This document shows positions 44,035-54,759 of a DNA stretch of 64,000 nucleotides, in pieces (position 1 is the first letter of the stretch; every line of letters starts with the position of its first letter). Origin of the DNA: Locusta migratoria (taxonomy: Eukaryota > Arthropoda > Insecta > Orthoptera > Acrididae); the NCBI GenBank assembly GCA_026315105.1, contig CM048744.1:979159721-979223720 (forward strand). Reading direction: 5' to 3'. The position numbers and the translations under genes are program-made. The notes under the pieces are model-generated. The model worked only from the letters and a program-made list of their open reading frames with translations. It did not search any database and had not been told where the DNA came from.

Positions 44035-47000
44035 GTGAGAAAGGGAGTTTCTGAATATGCTAAAGGCCTTCACAGACAGAAATTACCCCACAGACCTAGT
44101 CCGCAAATAGATCTTCCGTACCATATCCTCACACACCCCAAATCCTCCTCCTAACACCAGTAACCATCCACAAAAGAGCGCTCCCCTTGTCACCCAGTAC
44201 TACCCTGGTCTCGAACAACTAAATTCCATCCTTCGCCAAGGTTTCAATTTTCTATCCTCTTGCCCAGAACTGAGAGACATCCTGCCCAAGATCCTTCCCA
44301 CCCCCTCCTAAAATGGTATTCCTTCACCGTCCCAACCTTCACAAAATCCTAGTTCATCCTTATACCACCCCAAAACCCAGCTCACTGCCACAGGGATCAT
44401 ATCCTTGTGAAAGACCCCGCTGCAAGACCTGTCCAATCCACCCACGCAGCACTTCCTGTTCCAGTCCTGTCACAGGCTTATCCTACCCTATCAGAGGCCA
44501 GGCCACTTGTGAAAGCAGCCACGTAATTTACCAACTGTGCTGCAAACACTGTACAGCTTTCTATATTGGCATGACCACCAACCAGCTATCCATTAGGATG
44601 AATGGCCACCGCCAAACTGTGGCCAAAAACAAGGTGGACCACCCTGTGGCACAGCATGCAGCGGAGCACATGCTTGATTTCAATGGCTGCTTCACAACCC
44701 GGGCCATCTGGATCCTCCCTTCCACCACCAGCTTTTTTGAACTGCACAGAGGGAAGTTATCCCTACAATACATTCTCCGATCCCGAAATCAACCAGGCCT
44801 CAACCTACGATAACTTCCCTATTTTTTCCCCATACCTTACAGTTTCTACCTCTCTATCCCAAACCTCACCTATTTTGAGTGGTGTGTGAATATCCGACCG
44901 TGTGTGTGTGCGTGTGCGTGTGTATGCGGTCTTGTGTACTTGCAGTGTGCACGCATTTTGTATATATATTTATTGTATTTTATTTTCTCCCCTCACCCAC
45001 CTCCCCACTCCATTCCTAAGCTGCATCTTGTTATTCCCATCTAACCCATCCCCACCAATGTGACGTTACCTTCCTATCTCCTCTCCCCTCCCCACCCCTC
45101 CCATCCCCGATTCGTTGCAGAGCGTGATTCGAAGTGTGGCAGTCGGAGGTGATGGTTGTATGACTGTGTTGTGTGCCTGTGTGATTGCGTGAGTGTTCTG
45201 GTTTCTGAAGAAGGCCATGGCCGATAGCTGAATGTGTTTTATGTGCGTGTCTTTTGTGTGTGTCTTTTGTATGTGACTGTCGCAGTATAACCCTACCCGT
45301 CTTACACTACCGGTTAGTATATGATAATTAGAAAAATGACCTGTGTGCCTAATTATCTTAATTTGGTGGAAAAGCTATCGGTAATGAAGCCGATGATGTA
45401 GCGGAGGCTATAACCGGAACGTTGATGCACCACTTTGGTAGACAACAATGATCGATAGGAATAAAGAAAGTGGAAGGTAAAATGTGGAATAAAATTATTA
45501 ATGTTTAAATGAAAAAAATGCGGAATAAACGGGACACCGGGATTAATTTGGAAAAGTGAGTAACTTATTGATTTACGGTCGCCAGCTCATTGTACGAGCA
45601 AACAATTTGGTGGGATCTCAATAATAGCTAAGTTAATTAACAACATGAAAAAATACGTAAAATTTGGGTGGGCAGAAAATCAGAATATGCGCATCAAATT
45701 TGGTACAAAAGACACTGACAATATACTAATTACTGAGAAATAGTTCACTAACACAGCAAAATGCAAGCCATAGCCACGCAAATGCAACATGCAGCAAATC
45801 GTGCAAAACTCTCACCTTAATACTTACTATTTACAGCTGCAAATAATTAATTGTTTATATAAGTACCAGAAATTATTCGACAGCGAGTATGCCATGCGCT
45901 TCAGCAATAATAAAGTTGTAACTGAACTATTAACTCTACTAATGGGAAACTCAAAAATTAATTAATGACTTGTCATGGATAACACTGAATATTTAGAAAA
46001 GAACAATTGAACCTTCTGATTAACTTTTACTCTTTCTTTAACCAGGAATTATTAGCATTTCAAACACTTGCAAATAATCACTATTTTCACTAATCAGTAC
46101 TTGCAAGTTAAAACTTTACCTCAAAATAATATGCAGTGGAAAACAATCTTTTGCACTATTATTGAAATATCTCTTGAAATTGAAAGTTAGTCTAGCAGTT
46201 TCGTTCAACTTAGCAAACCTATTGATCAGCAACACTGGCATAAGCTACATTTAGTAATACTTTTCTGAACACATTTTTTATCAACGACTGTCACATTGTC
46301 TTTAATGACTTTTATTTTTTAGTTTTCTATAACTTTGTGAAAATTCTTGGTAAAACAATGGATGAGGAAGGGACCTGTCTGGACAATGACTATGGGTAAT
46401 GATTTTTAAACACAGGTTCAAAAATAAGTGTTCACTATTGAACAATCATCACTAATACGCTGGTTAGCTGTACATGCTAAGACAAACTGGACAGATCTTA
46501 CTGAATTTGGTGTGCGACGTGGTGCTGCCGATTGAAGACTGTTGGCACTTAACAATTGACAAACACAGGCTCTTCTTGGCGACGAATGTTAATTACAATT
46601 TAGGGTCCACAGCATTTCTCTTGATGCATTTATTAATTATTTGAGCTGTGGCCGTATGAATAAATAATATTGCCTCTTCGCCGTCTCCTCCAATAGTGCC
46701 AATCCAACATGCATTCTCCTTCACGTACTTTTGCTGTACACCACTGAGCGCATCGTCTCACGAATCTGTCTGTCCGCCGCTACTTATCAACGACGACTCC
46801 CATTCTCTCTCGCTGTGCGCCTCTGCGCTACCAGCGATAAAAAAACTCCCTACTCAAAGATGATTCTATACAATAGCAAAGCCCTTGCTAACCCAGCGTG
46901 TCTACAACATTTATAATATTTTTGACATATATGGAAATTAGCAGGACAATGCAAATATATTACAGAAACAAAATATACAAATACATAAAAAAATTACAAA

Positions 47001-47160
47001 AAATACAAATAATGAGGAAAAATACATAAAGCATCATTTTATATATCACCCTGTACGCACACATGACTGGAAAGCACCGTTGGTCACTGTATTCTTGTGT
47101 CACAGCAGCTCATCGCTACGTCTTTGCGGTGAGTTGTAAACTGTCCTTACTATATTATTA
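44035..47160 (+). mobile_element. Penelope-like element, plus, interrupted
   Basis: 5' truncated: it starts in the RT C-terminal part (AYAKGLHRQKLPHRPSPQ-like, about 44040). The endonuclease frame 44313-44813 is open for 166 codons: PCERPRCKTCPIHPRSTSCS, SHVIYQLCCKHCTAFYIGMT, TNQLSIRMNGHRQTVAKNKV and DHPVAQHAAEHM, so GIY-YIG motif residues Tyr-Ile-Gly, Arg, His are present. The 3' region includes the core at 45205-45232 (CTGAAGA - GGCCATGGCC). It is interrupted by a 1.8-kb insert at 45286-47104 and resumes CTCATCGCTACGTCTTTGCG to 47160. Confidence 0.85.
45286..47104. mobile_element. 1.8-kb insertion in a Penelope long repeat, LTR-like ends
   Basis: The flanks GCAG (45282-45285) and GCAG (47105-47108) look like a 4-bp target duplication, and joining them gives the Penelope text GTCGCAGCTCATCGCTACG. 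The insert starts TATAACCC and ends GTGTCACA; if the start was originally TG it would be LTR-like. No reverse transcriptase, integrase or transposase frame is visible, and the ends are not long inverted repeats. It could be a long solo LTR or another non-coding element. Confidence 0.55.
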
Positions 47161-47209
47161 AAAATAAAAATAAAATGTGTGCACACTGCACATACACACT
47201 ACTGCGAGT

Positions 47210-47255
<46 letters not shown>

Positions 47256-47535
47256 GCGCGCATACACACACACAGTGACATAACCTTTCTATCCCCTCTA
47301 CCCTCCCCTCCCGTCTCCGATTTACACGCCGCAGAGTGTGATTCGAAGTGTGGCAGCCGGAGGTGATAGTTGTAAAGACTGTGTTGTGTGCCTGTGTGAT
47401 TGCATGAATGTTCTATTTTCTGAAGAAAGACTTGGCCGATAGCTGAAAGTGTTGTATCTGTGTGTCTTTTGTATATGCCTATAGCAGATTGTTGCCACAT
47501 CTTTACGGTGAGTTGTAAACTGTCCAGATTACTGA
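47161..47535 (+). mobile_element. Second Penelope 3' region in tandem
   Basis: It follows immediately on the previous long repeat in the same orientation: (CA)n at 47213-47254, CTCCCGTCTCCGATTTACAC, the core at 47420-47449 (CTGAAGA - degraded hairpin - CTGAAAG), CTTTACGGTGAGTTGTAAAC. Tandem partial copies are normal for Penelope-like elements. Confidence 0.78.
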
Positions 47536-47870
47536 TTTTGTAAGACGAAATGGTGCCAAACCACATGTGAAGGTACATGTTCGTTATTTCATCATGAAAC
47601 TTCACTCTGCGGTTTACAATCAATTTGGTGCACCTATGTTTAAACTTATGTTGCAATATGCTTGGCGAAAGCCAGGGTATCATATTTGACACTGACATAC
47701 CAACATCATCAAATGTAATTAGTGTATCTTTTGATATTGGACTGCATGAATGCAAAAGTGATTTGGAATGTGATAATGTGGCTTTAGTGAGGTCTGTAAT
47801 TTGGTCTCCCACACTTTCTTTTAACCACTTTGTCAAAATACCGCATCTGCACTTTGAGGACTAATATAAA
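47536..47870 (-). pseudogene. Unrecognised coding-like fragment, minus
   Basis: The minus-strand frame reads MTKWLKESVGDQITDLTKAT then SHSKSLLHSCSPISKDTLIT and MIPWLSPSILQHKFKHRCTK. It is open for over 100 codons before running into Penelope sequence. No family is recognised. Composition is compatible with a real but old coding sequence from an unknown element. Confidence 0.3.
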
Positions 47871-48059
47871 CACTTTCAGGCATGTGGTACTGCTGTACAT
47901 GTGTTTTTCACTATTATAAGTACTTTAAATGGAGAGTTTTTGGTGCTGTTGATTGAATATGTAATGATACACTGACACTATTAAATTATTTATAAATTTT
48001 CTTCCTGTGGTATTGATATCTTGTTACTTTTTTCTCTCTGTGAAAATATTATTTGAAGT

Positions 48060-48167
48060 ACAATGCAATGTTTTGCATGGAAATGATACACACCACTACC
48101 CTTTTTATGATTGCCTGTTATTCTAAGGATGGTTTTGTGCAGTTCAGAGCATTCGAAGTCTGTGGTG
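48060..48167 (-). repeat. Inverted partner of 42655-42765
   Basis: See the partner entry. In the minus-strand frame the segment reads ELHKTILRITGNHKKGSGVY then HFHAKHC. The two arms lie 5.3 kb apart and bracket a Penelope cluster and the two unrecognised minus-strand frames. Confidence 0.65.
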
Positions 48168-48199
48168 TCCCTTGTAAGAAAGACAAAAAAGATGATAAA

Positions 48200-48870
48200 A
48201 ATAAATGATTGAGTGAAGTGTTGTTGAAAGATAACATGGGAATTCATGCAACAGTCAAGAAATATTAGTACACAACACACTGGAAGAATAAATTTGTTGA
48301 GATACTGAATTTACCCAAGTAGCTAGCCTTATAGTTGTTACACATGAAGTAGTTAGGCTGTTACTTAATGTAGCTAGTTTTGTCTTCTTTGGTGTAGTAT
48401 GAGGTGCAGACACTCACACTATGACATTTCTCTAATTCACATAACTGCTGAGTGGACACTGTGAACGCACTCCCGACTGTCACTTGAGAACTACCAGTCA
48501 ACTCTGAGCTATGAACTGGCCATACTCGTCTTGATAATTGCTCAGTTGCATTGCACTGCCAGTGCTGATCCAGGGGACAGTGTTCTGCAGGTTGCTTGCC
48601 ACTGGCAGACAGTCCCAGTACATGGATTCTTGTAGAGAATAGAGGATTTGCTACTAGAAAAGTGTGTGATGTGGTGCTTATTACCTTTTACTGCTTGAAG
48701 GAAGATCAGGATTTTAACATCCGGTTTACATGATAGTAATTAGAGGTGGAGCATGTACTCAAATAGTTTTTTTCAGAAGTGGGAAAGGAATTTGACCGTG
48801 TACTTTGAAATTTACTTCATTGATCACTAGGATTTAGACAAATCACAGAAAACCTAGATCAGAATGACTA
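48200..48870. other. Non-coding, possible gypsy terminal region
   Basis: No coding frame is present. Because it follows the 3' end of a minus-strand gypsy relic, part may be its LTR, but no paired LTR or clear TG..CA ends were found. A G run of about 13 occurs at 48886. Confidence 0.3.
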
Positions 48871-48899
48871 GAGGTGGAAAGGAGGGGGGGGGGGGGGGT

Positions 48900-51800
48900 G
48901 GCGGCTTGAATGTGAGACTAGTGTGTGGTAGCTCCACCACCTTACCGGTCCCTGCTGTGTGGTATCAGTATCCAGTAATACCACATTCTTCCCCCTACTC
49001 TCTCCCTAACATCTTCATCACCACTGATGGATTATGGTGTGGTCAACAATGGAAGGGAATCTTCCCACTGACGTCACTGCAGAAGCTGATGTTGAGGCCA
49101 GTTGTGAGCTGCCACTTTCTCCCGTCATTCTTTCTGTACTTGACCAGGATCACCCGCTGACAAACCAAGTGAAGTGTAACCTTCCTTGGGTTGTGGCTGC
49201 ATCTGGACCAAGGCGAAGGATGATGATGATGATGATCTGGAGCTGTTTTGTCTTCAAAGTCATGGGGGAAGGTGACTGTCTGAAGAGGACCTGATCCAAT
49301 GTGCTTCATTGTAGGCAACGCACTTGTCAGAGGTTCTGTGTTGATTTCTGTAGGCTCCATACTAGATGTTAGAGGCACGAATTCGAATGCGTCTGTGAAA
49401 GACTGACCAACATCCACATTTTAGCGAGTGTGAAGCTGAATTTGATGGTGCTTGCAGCTTCAGGGTGGACCATGTACAATATAAAAAGTGCAACCAAGAA
49501 GACACTTGATGCTGCTTCGTTGCCATTGATGATGTCTGTGACAAAATCTGTAATAGACATGATTGATGATTTGAAACTTTGCGCATCATAGGTACCCCAC
49601 TGACTGCTGCAGAGGATGCAAGAGGTGTAGTAGTGTGTGGTATCTTCACCTGTGTATGAGGTCTCTAGCTACTGGACCCTCATGGGGAATAGATCAGTAG
49701 GAAGCCAAGAATGTGGTGAGAGCATCCTTGATGACTGCTGTGTGTTGCTTGTAACTGACTTTATGCTTGAAAGTATGTACAAACTGTTCAGCTTCTCCAT
49801 AGATTGAGAATGAAATAGAGCCGTGATGAGATGCTGAATATTGGAGGCATTACAGAAACAGCAAATTTCTTAAAATGCAAACTGTGGACAGTTGTCTGAC
49901 ATGACGACCTTTATTAACCATTTGATGCTAAAGATTGACATAAGAACCTTAATGGTCTGTGAAAACATTGACTGTGTCAGGATGGCTAATGGAATTACTG
50001 TAAACATTGCTCATTACCTAACATCGCACATCAAGAAAGGACTTGTGAATTCTCTCGGTGAGCGAGCATTTGATTGATTTGCAAATCTATGCTGACCCAC
50101 AACAGTGGTGTCAGATTAGTTGTTTCATTGTGACAATATCCCAGTGACCTTTACGAAGCTTTTTCAGTATCTTGTTCGGCAAAAAACTCGCACGATGTGT
50201 CATTTGTCGTCTGTAGGAGGACAACTCCATGATGAAAAGAAATGTCATGATGAAGTGAGAAGTATTTATGGACCAAAGGGTTTTGGAATCATCTTGACTG
50301 CTCAACTGACTGAAGCTCACTCTTTGCAATATGTTTAGATAGGATACAAAAATTAGTGTCGACCGCTGTAGCATCGGGTATATATTGATTTGTAATCGAA
50401 AAATCTTTCAGAGTGACAGACTCCAGCGCATGAATATGACAACATGAACCTTCAGATGCAGCAAATGTAGGATTGCTCTTATTTGGGAACTGGGATAGCA
50501 TGTCCACATTTACGTGTTTTGTGGCCAATCTCATACTGGTAATAGGAAGTCAATAAACAGCATTGCAACTTTTGAGCTCTCAAAGTCAGGATACGGTGGG
50601 ATGGATGAAACAACGAAGAGAGAGGTTCAGGATCCATTATGAGAGAGAATTTATGCCCATACAAGTACTCATGGAATTTGTTAACCATAGATGATGACTA
50701 ATGTTCCTTTTCCCAACTTGAGTATTTACTTAGTGCTTGTCTTAAAAGCTCTACAGACAAAAGCTATTAGGTGATCTCAGTGGGATAGCACTGCACCATT
50801 ACCATGGCACGATGTTCCAACAATCAAGATGACTGCTTTAGACAGGTCATAATGCATAAAACAATAATCTCTTTAGCAAAGTTAACTTCAGCTGTTGAAA
50901 AGTCCATTGACAATCAGAGGACTAAACTAATGGAACATTTTTCTGTTGAATACAATGTAAATTTGCTTTTAATGGAAGCTGTATTAGGAATGTATTAGGT
51001 GGTGATCTTGCCGAGGACTGCCTGTTACACTAACAGATTTCTAGGATCTGGAAGATTCTTAGTTACTTGCAGATGAGTGTAAGTCGATTTTAACCTCTCT
51101 GCATTAATCACATGACCCAACTACTAAATTTCATAGTGAAAAATTTCATTATTTAACTTTAATCCTGCAGCAGAAAGTACCCGTAATAAGTTCCTTGTCT
51201 TAAGTTCTGAACAGATGTATGACCTGAAATAACTATATTGTCCAGGTGAATGGAACAGTTCGAAACACCGCAAAAAAATTGTTGGCAATGATGTGGTACT
51301 GAATGGTAATTGTAAGACCTAGGAATCCTGTGTGGGTATTGATCATGAAAACACTTTGATACTCTTCATTCAAAGGAATTTGCGAATAGGCATCTCTTAA
51401 ATTGTCTTTCGGGGGGAAGTGTGTGGGGTAAAAATAGCAGAGGGAGTTAAAGAGACGAATATAGTAAGCAGATTCAGATATACGTGGGTTGCCATTTTTA
51501 CGAGGGGATGATGACGCTTGCTCAGGATAGAGTAGGGTGGAAAGCTGCATTGAACCAGTTTCCGGACAGAAGACCGTAACATAAAAGATACAACGTGCAT
51601 CGAGTCTAGCCATTGATTCTTGTGGTCTTGGCAAAGGTTGTGTGTCCACTATAATCTATGGTTTTTTGGTGCCTCAAAGTCTACAAACAACAGAATTTTC
51701 TAGAAGGTTTGGTAAGAATTACTGAGATGCTCATTGATTAGCCTGAATGGGTGTGACTATTCATTGTTCCTGCCAGAACTGTAATTTCAGTTGCTGCTTT

Positions 51801-52055
51801 GTCTCCAGTTGCTTGTGACAAAGGCCTTAACTGAAAAGATGATAGCTATGCATTATTATTCAAAGTTTGTTGCCCTACTAAGACATTTAGGGAAATCATT
51901 AAATTCTTAATACAACTTTTGGAAAATCGTCCTTTGTGATAGGAGCTGATACTGGCAAAACTGTTTGGATTTCCAGTTCAAACAAGTCGAATCATCTATC
52001 CCAAAAATATTGACACTAAAAATGACACTTTTCTTGTGACCTGTCAGAAAGTAAC
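48900..52055 (-). mobile_element. Ty3/gypsy-like retrotransposon relic
   Basis: Read right to left: protease/RT lead with 'FELEIQTVLPVSAP' (about 51980); RT at 51233-51649 (TQPLPRPQESMARLDA, LRDAYSQIPLNEEYQ); RNase H at 50479-50688 (FHEYLYGHKFSLIMDPEPLS); integrase zinc region at 50100-50180 (RKGHWDIVTMKQLI); integrase core near 49800-49920 (SDNCPQFAF, SNIQHLITALFHSQS); C-terminal part to about 49040. The domain order protease-RT-RNase H-integrase is that of Ty3/gypsy. Many stops and shifts are present. No envelope-like frame was seen. Old and inactive. Confidence 0.8.
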
Positions 52056-52059
52056 AGGT

Positions 52060-52480
52060 AGATGACAACTCACCGTAAAGAAGCTCGCTGAGCTGCTGAT
52101 GGGCAGGAAAAATAGATGATCACATTCACACAACTTAAATTTTTGGCCATGGCCCTCACCAGAAAACGAAACATACACATTCACACAGTCACTTGGATAA
52201 CTGTACACACACAACCACTACGTCTAGCGCCATAAGCATTTAGACTGAGTGAGGTGGGGAGTGGAGAGGGAAGGAAATTACTGTGTTACATGATGGGATC
52301 AATGTGAACATTGTGCTGCAGACCACACACCACATCTCCCATGTTCCTATCCAGCTACCTGACTGACTCATCCCCTGCTACTTACCTCCAGCCTCCGACC
52401 CTCCTCTCCCTCTGCCCACGCCATATGGTCCACCTACTGAAAGCATTGTCATGTGGGACATCCAACTGGCACTATGCAGG
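52060..52480 (-). mobile_element. Penelope 3' fragments, inverted pair
   Basis: 52060-52330 is a minus-strand long repeat (GACAACTCACCGTAAAGAAG; a degraded core at 52137-52161; CA-rich stretch). From about 52311 the text (ACCACACACCACATCTCCCA, CTACCTGACTGACTCATCCC, AACTGGCACTATGCAGGAAC) reads like plus-strand 3' sequence, ending at TA then (TG)n, 52491-52545. Confidence 0.5.
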
Positions 52481-52487
52481 AACAATG

Positions 52488-52490
<3 letters not shown>

Positions 52491-52545
<55 letters not shown>
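52491..52545. repeat. (TA)(TG)n microsatellite
   Basis: A short TA run followed by about 22 TG units, directly after Penelope-like sequence. Confidence 0.95.
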
Positions 52546-52547
<2 letters not shown>

Positions 52548-52727
52548 CATACTTCTGCTTTTTGGTGATTGGTCTCGTTACTCCCAAGTATAGTTCTAAA
52601 ACTTAATTACCTGTTTCACATGAGAGTTACTAGATATTATTTTGATAATATGATTATTATTAATGACATGGTGGTAATGGTTTGCAGTAGTTATATTTAT
52701 GTGAGTACTGTTAAAATTGTGTTGCAG

Positions 52728-52900
52728 AGATGATGATGCAGGCAGTGATGAATGCAGCCTCCCTGCAAAGCAAGCTGATGGACAGCATAGCCTTTCAGCT
52801 AGCAATCCTTTCCTTGATGTGCCTAATGCTGCTACAGCAGTTGAGTACAAGAAAGGCTATGTCATGAGGAAAAGTTGTATTGATCCAAATGGCAAGAAAA
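52728..52900 (+). CDS. Efa6: Efa6/PSD exon D: Sec7-PH linker and PH start
   Basis: This exon encodes about 58 residues: DDDAGSDECSLPAKQADGQ, then SLSASNPFLDVPNAATAVEY, KKGYVMRKSCIDPNGKK. The NPFLDV segment and the KKGYVMRK start of PH strand 1 match the order in EFA6 proteins. The acceptor is GTTGCAG ending at 52727; the donor AAAA|GTGAGT starts at 52901. It starts in phase 2 (A completes Leu from exon C) and ends in phase 1 (A joins CA to give Thr). The linker has no canonical domain and should be disordered. The long 20.8-kb intron separates the Sec7-coding exons from this exon. Confidence 0.93.
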
Positions 52901-53599
52901 GTGAGTATATATCAGTAACCATGGAAGAAATTTTATGATGTATACAGTGCCCACAAGTATAATAAGGGCTTAATTGTGGAGCATACACAGTTATGTGCTC
53001 TACATAAGAATGAGGAAGAAAACAATGTAGAGCTCCTCGCAATTCAGAGTAACGTAATATGCCCTTGACTTTTCTGTTGCTCTTTTTTACCCACATTCTC
53101 AATATTTGACTCAACAAGTGATTTTTCAACATTGAACATGTTGCCTTGTTAGGCGGAAGATGTGTACCTTTGTATATTATTTTGTAAGAGAGGTCTAATA
53201 TGTTATCAGAAAAGCTTGAGGAGTCGAATCTGTGCACTGTACTACTGCCCAACTATCGCACAATATCATCTCCCAAGGCTAGTTCAACACATTAGTAAAA
53301 GTCGATATACAAGTATACAGGTAAGTTGAGAAGTATGGTTTGTTTTCTTTGTGCAGAAGGCGATAGGGCAGTGGGAATTCATCACAAAATGATCTGTGTT
53401 TACGAGGCTGAACGAATGTTCGTGATGAAGGTGGACAAGAACACAAGACTCGCTAATGATGAGAGTCTTGTTCAACAATTTGATTAAGTGTTCTGATGGA
53501 GGCAGACGTTTAGTGTCAATGAGCTGACGGTTGATTTTCCAGCCATTTTTACAGAAGACATGGGCTATCAAAAACTCTGCACAGGGGTCTGAGAAGCAC
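52901..53599. other. Intron, unrecognised frames
   Basis: Minus-strand frames of 131 and 150 codons occur but have no recognised domain, and one runs into a TG array. No splice-consistent exon was seen. Confidence 0.4.
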
Positions 53600-53658
53600 A
53601 AAGTACAGGGCATGGCACCAAGGCACACATTTGTAAAAAGCAATTTTTCAAATGTCTG

Positions 53659-53700
<42 letters not shown>

Positions 53701-53900
53701 AGCTTTCCTTTTTTCCCCTAAGGTAAGTCCTTCCACTATCAGGATTGGAATGACTCCTCATCTACTCCCTTAAAACCTGCATCCTTTCCTCCTCCCCCCC
53801 ACCCCCTCCTTCCTTCCTCTTTTCCTGATGAAGCAACAAATTGTTGTGAAAGCTTGACTCTTTGTTTTTTTTTTGTGTATTTTTATTTGTGTTTTATGTA
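53600..53900 (+). mobile_element. Penelope long-repeat 3' end with a well-kept core
   Basis: AGGCACACATTTGTAAAAAG, (TG)n at 53666-53698, CCCCTAAGGTAAGTCCTTCC, TGGAATGACTCCTC, then the core at 53824-53856: CCTGATGA - AGCAAC AAATT GTTGT - GAAAGCTTG. It matches the end of the element at 29263-30260. It has the cleanest CTGATGA and GAAA pair in the window. Confidence 0.78.
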
Positions 53901-54035
53901 TCTGTTAACAAGCCTGTACTTTGTGTAAGTTAAACAATCTTTACTTCATGTAGATATTTTTTGTGTATAGACAGCCCTAAATTTTTAAGCACAGCACTTA
54001 AACATGTTATATACTAGTTGAATGAACATGGGTGT

Positions 54036-54118
54036 AGCCAGGCGGGTTAGCTCATGCAGTAGCATCTGGGATTGTCACATAGCTGATCAGGGTTCAATCC
54101 TGCTTAAAGGACATATTG
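54036..54118 (+). repeat. tRNA-derived SINE-like remnant
   Basis: GGGTTAGCTCATGCAGTAG fits an RNA polymerase III A box region, and GATCAGGGTTCAATCCTGC at about 54085 fits a B box. The spacing is tRNA-like, but stems are imperfect and flanked by AT-rich DNA, so a SINE head or a tRNA pseudogene is likelier than a working tRNA. Confidence 0.5.
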
Positions 54119-54759
54119 TATTATTGATTTTGATTATTTGTTTAAACATTATAACTTGCAAATAAATGTAATGACTTAAAGGTGCTATCAATTAAATCAT
54201 AAATAATTTTAGTTTGTTTATAAAATGGCTGTCACAGCTAGTTAAAATTTGAATTTCAATGTTTTCTTTTTTAAAAGTCGTATAATGCCAAATGCATTTT
54301 ACTGGAGGTAAATTAAAAAGTGAATTACTAATTTAAATTAAAAAAATCATTATGATCTTCATTTGTCAATTTTGTGGTAACTATCATAAAAACATTGAAA
54401 ACAAAACAAAAATATTTTGGCATCTTGCTCAATCTGTAAATGATGATATAGGTGCCCCAGCTTTCAGCTCCTCCATTGCTGTAATGACAGCCAATAACAT
54501 TAATTCTCTAGGTGAGTGGCTGGACTTTAGTTACGATGATGTTTCTCCCACAGGCTCCACTCTTGGTGCTCAGCTTTAGATGCTCCCCTCCACACTTCCT
54601 CAATCGCTCTGCCTCTATGACACGAACTATAGGTGTGAACTCGGTAGAAGGGAGTATGTTTTTGTAGGGTATTCCTTGGTAATTTTATTTTAAGAGTTCT
54701 GTTGGCCTTGTATCAGGTTTACTGATGCTGTTCCTTAATTCATCCACATCTATACATCT
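54119..54759. other. Intronic stretch, one unassigned frame
   Basis: A 75-codon plus-strand frame at 54352-54579 ends GEWLDFSYDDVSPTGSTLG then stop. It resembles nothing known to me and has no matching splice phase with Efa6 exons. Otherwise nothing was recognised. Confidence 0.35.

Noticed and set aside
47150..47836. 228-codon minus-strand frame as a single protein
   Set aside because: Its C-terminal half is antisense Penelope and a CA array; only the N-terminal part (47536-47836) may be an old coding fragment.
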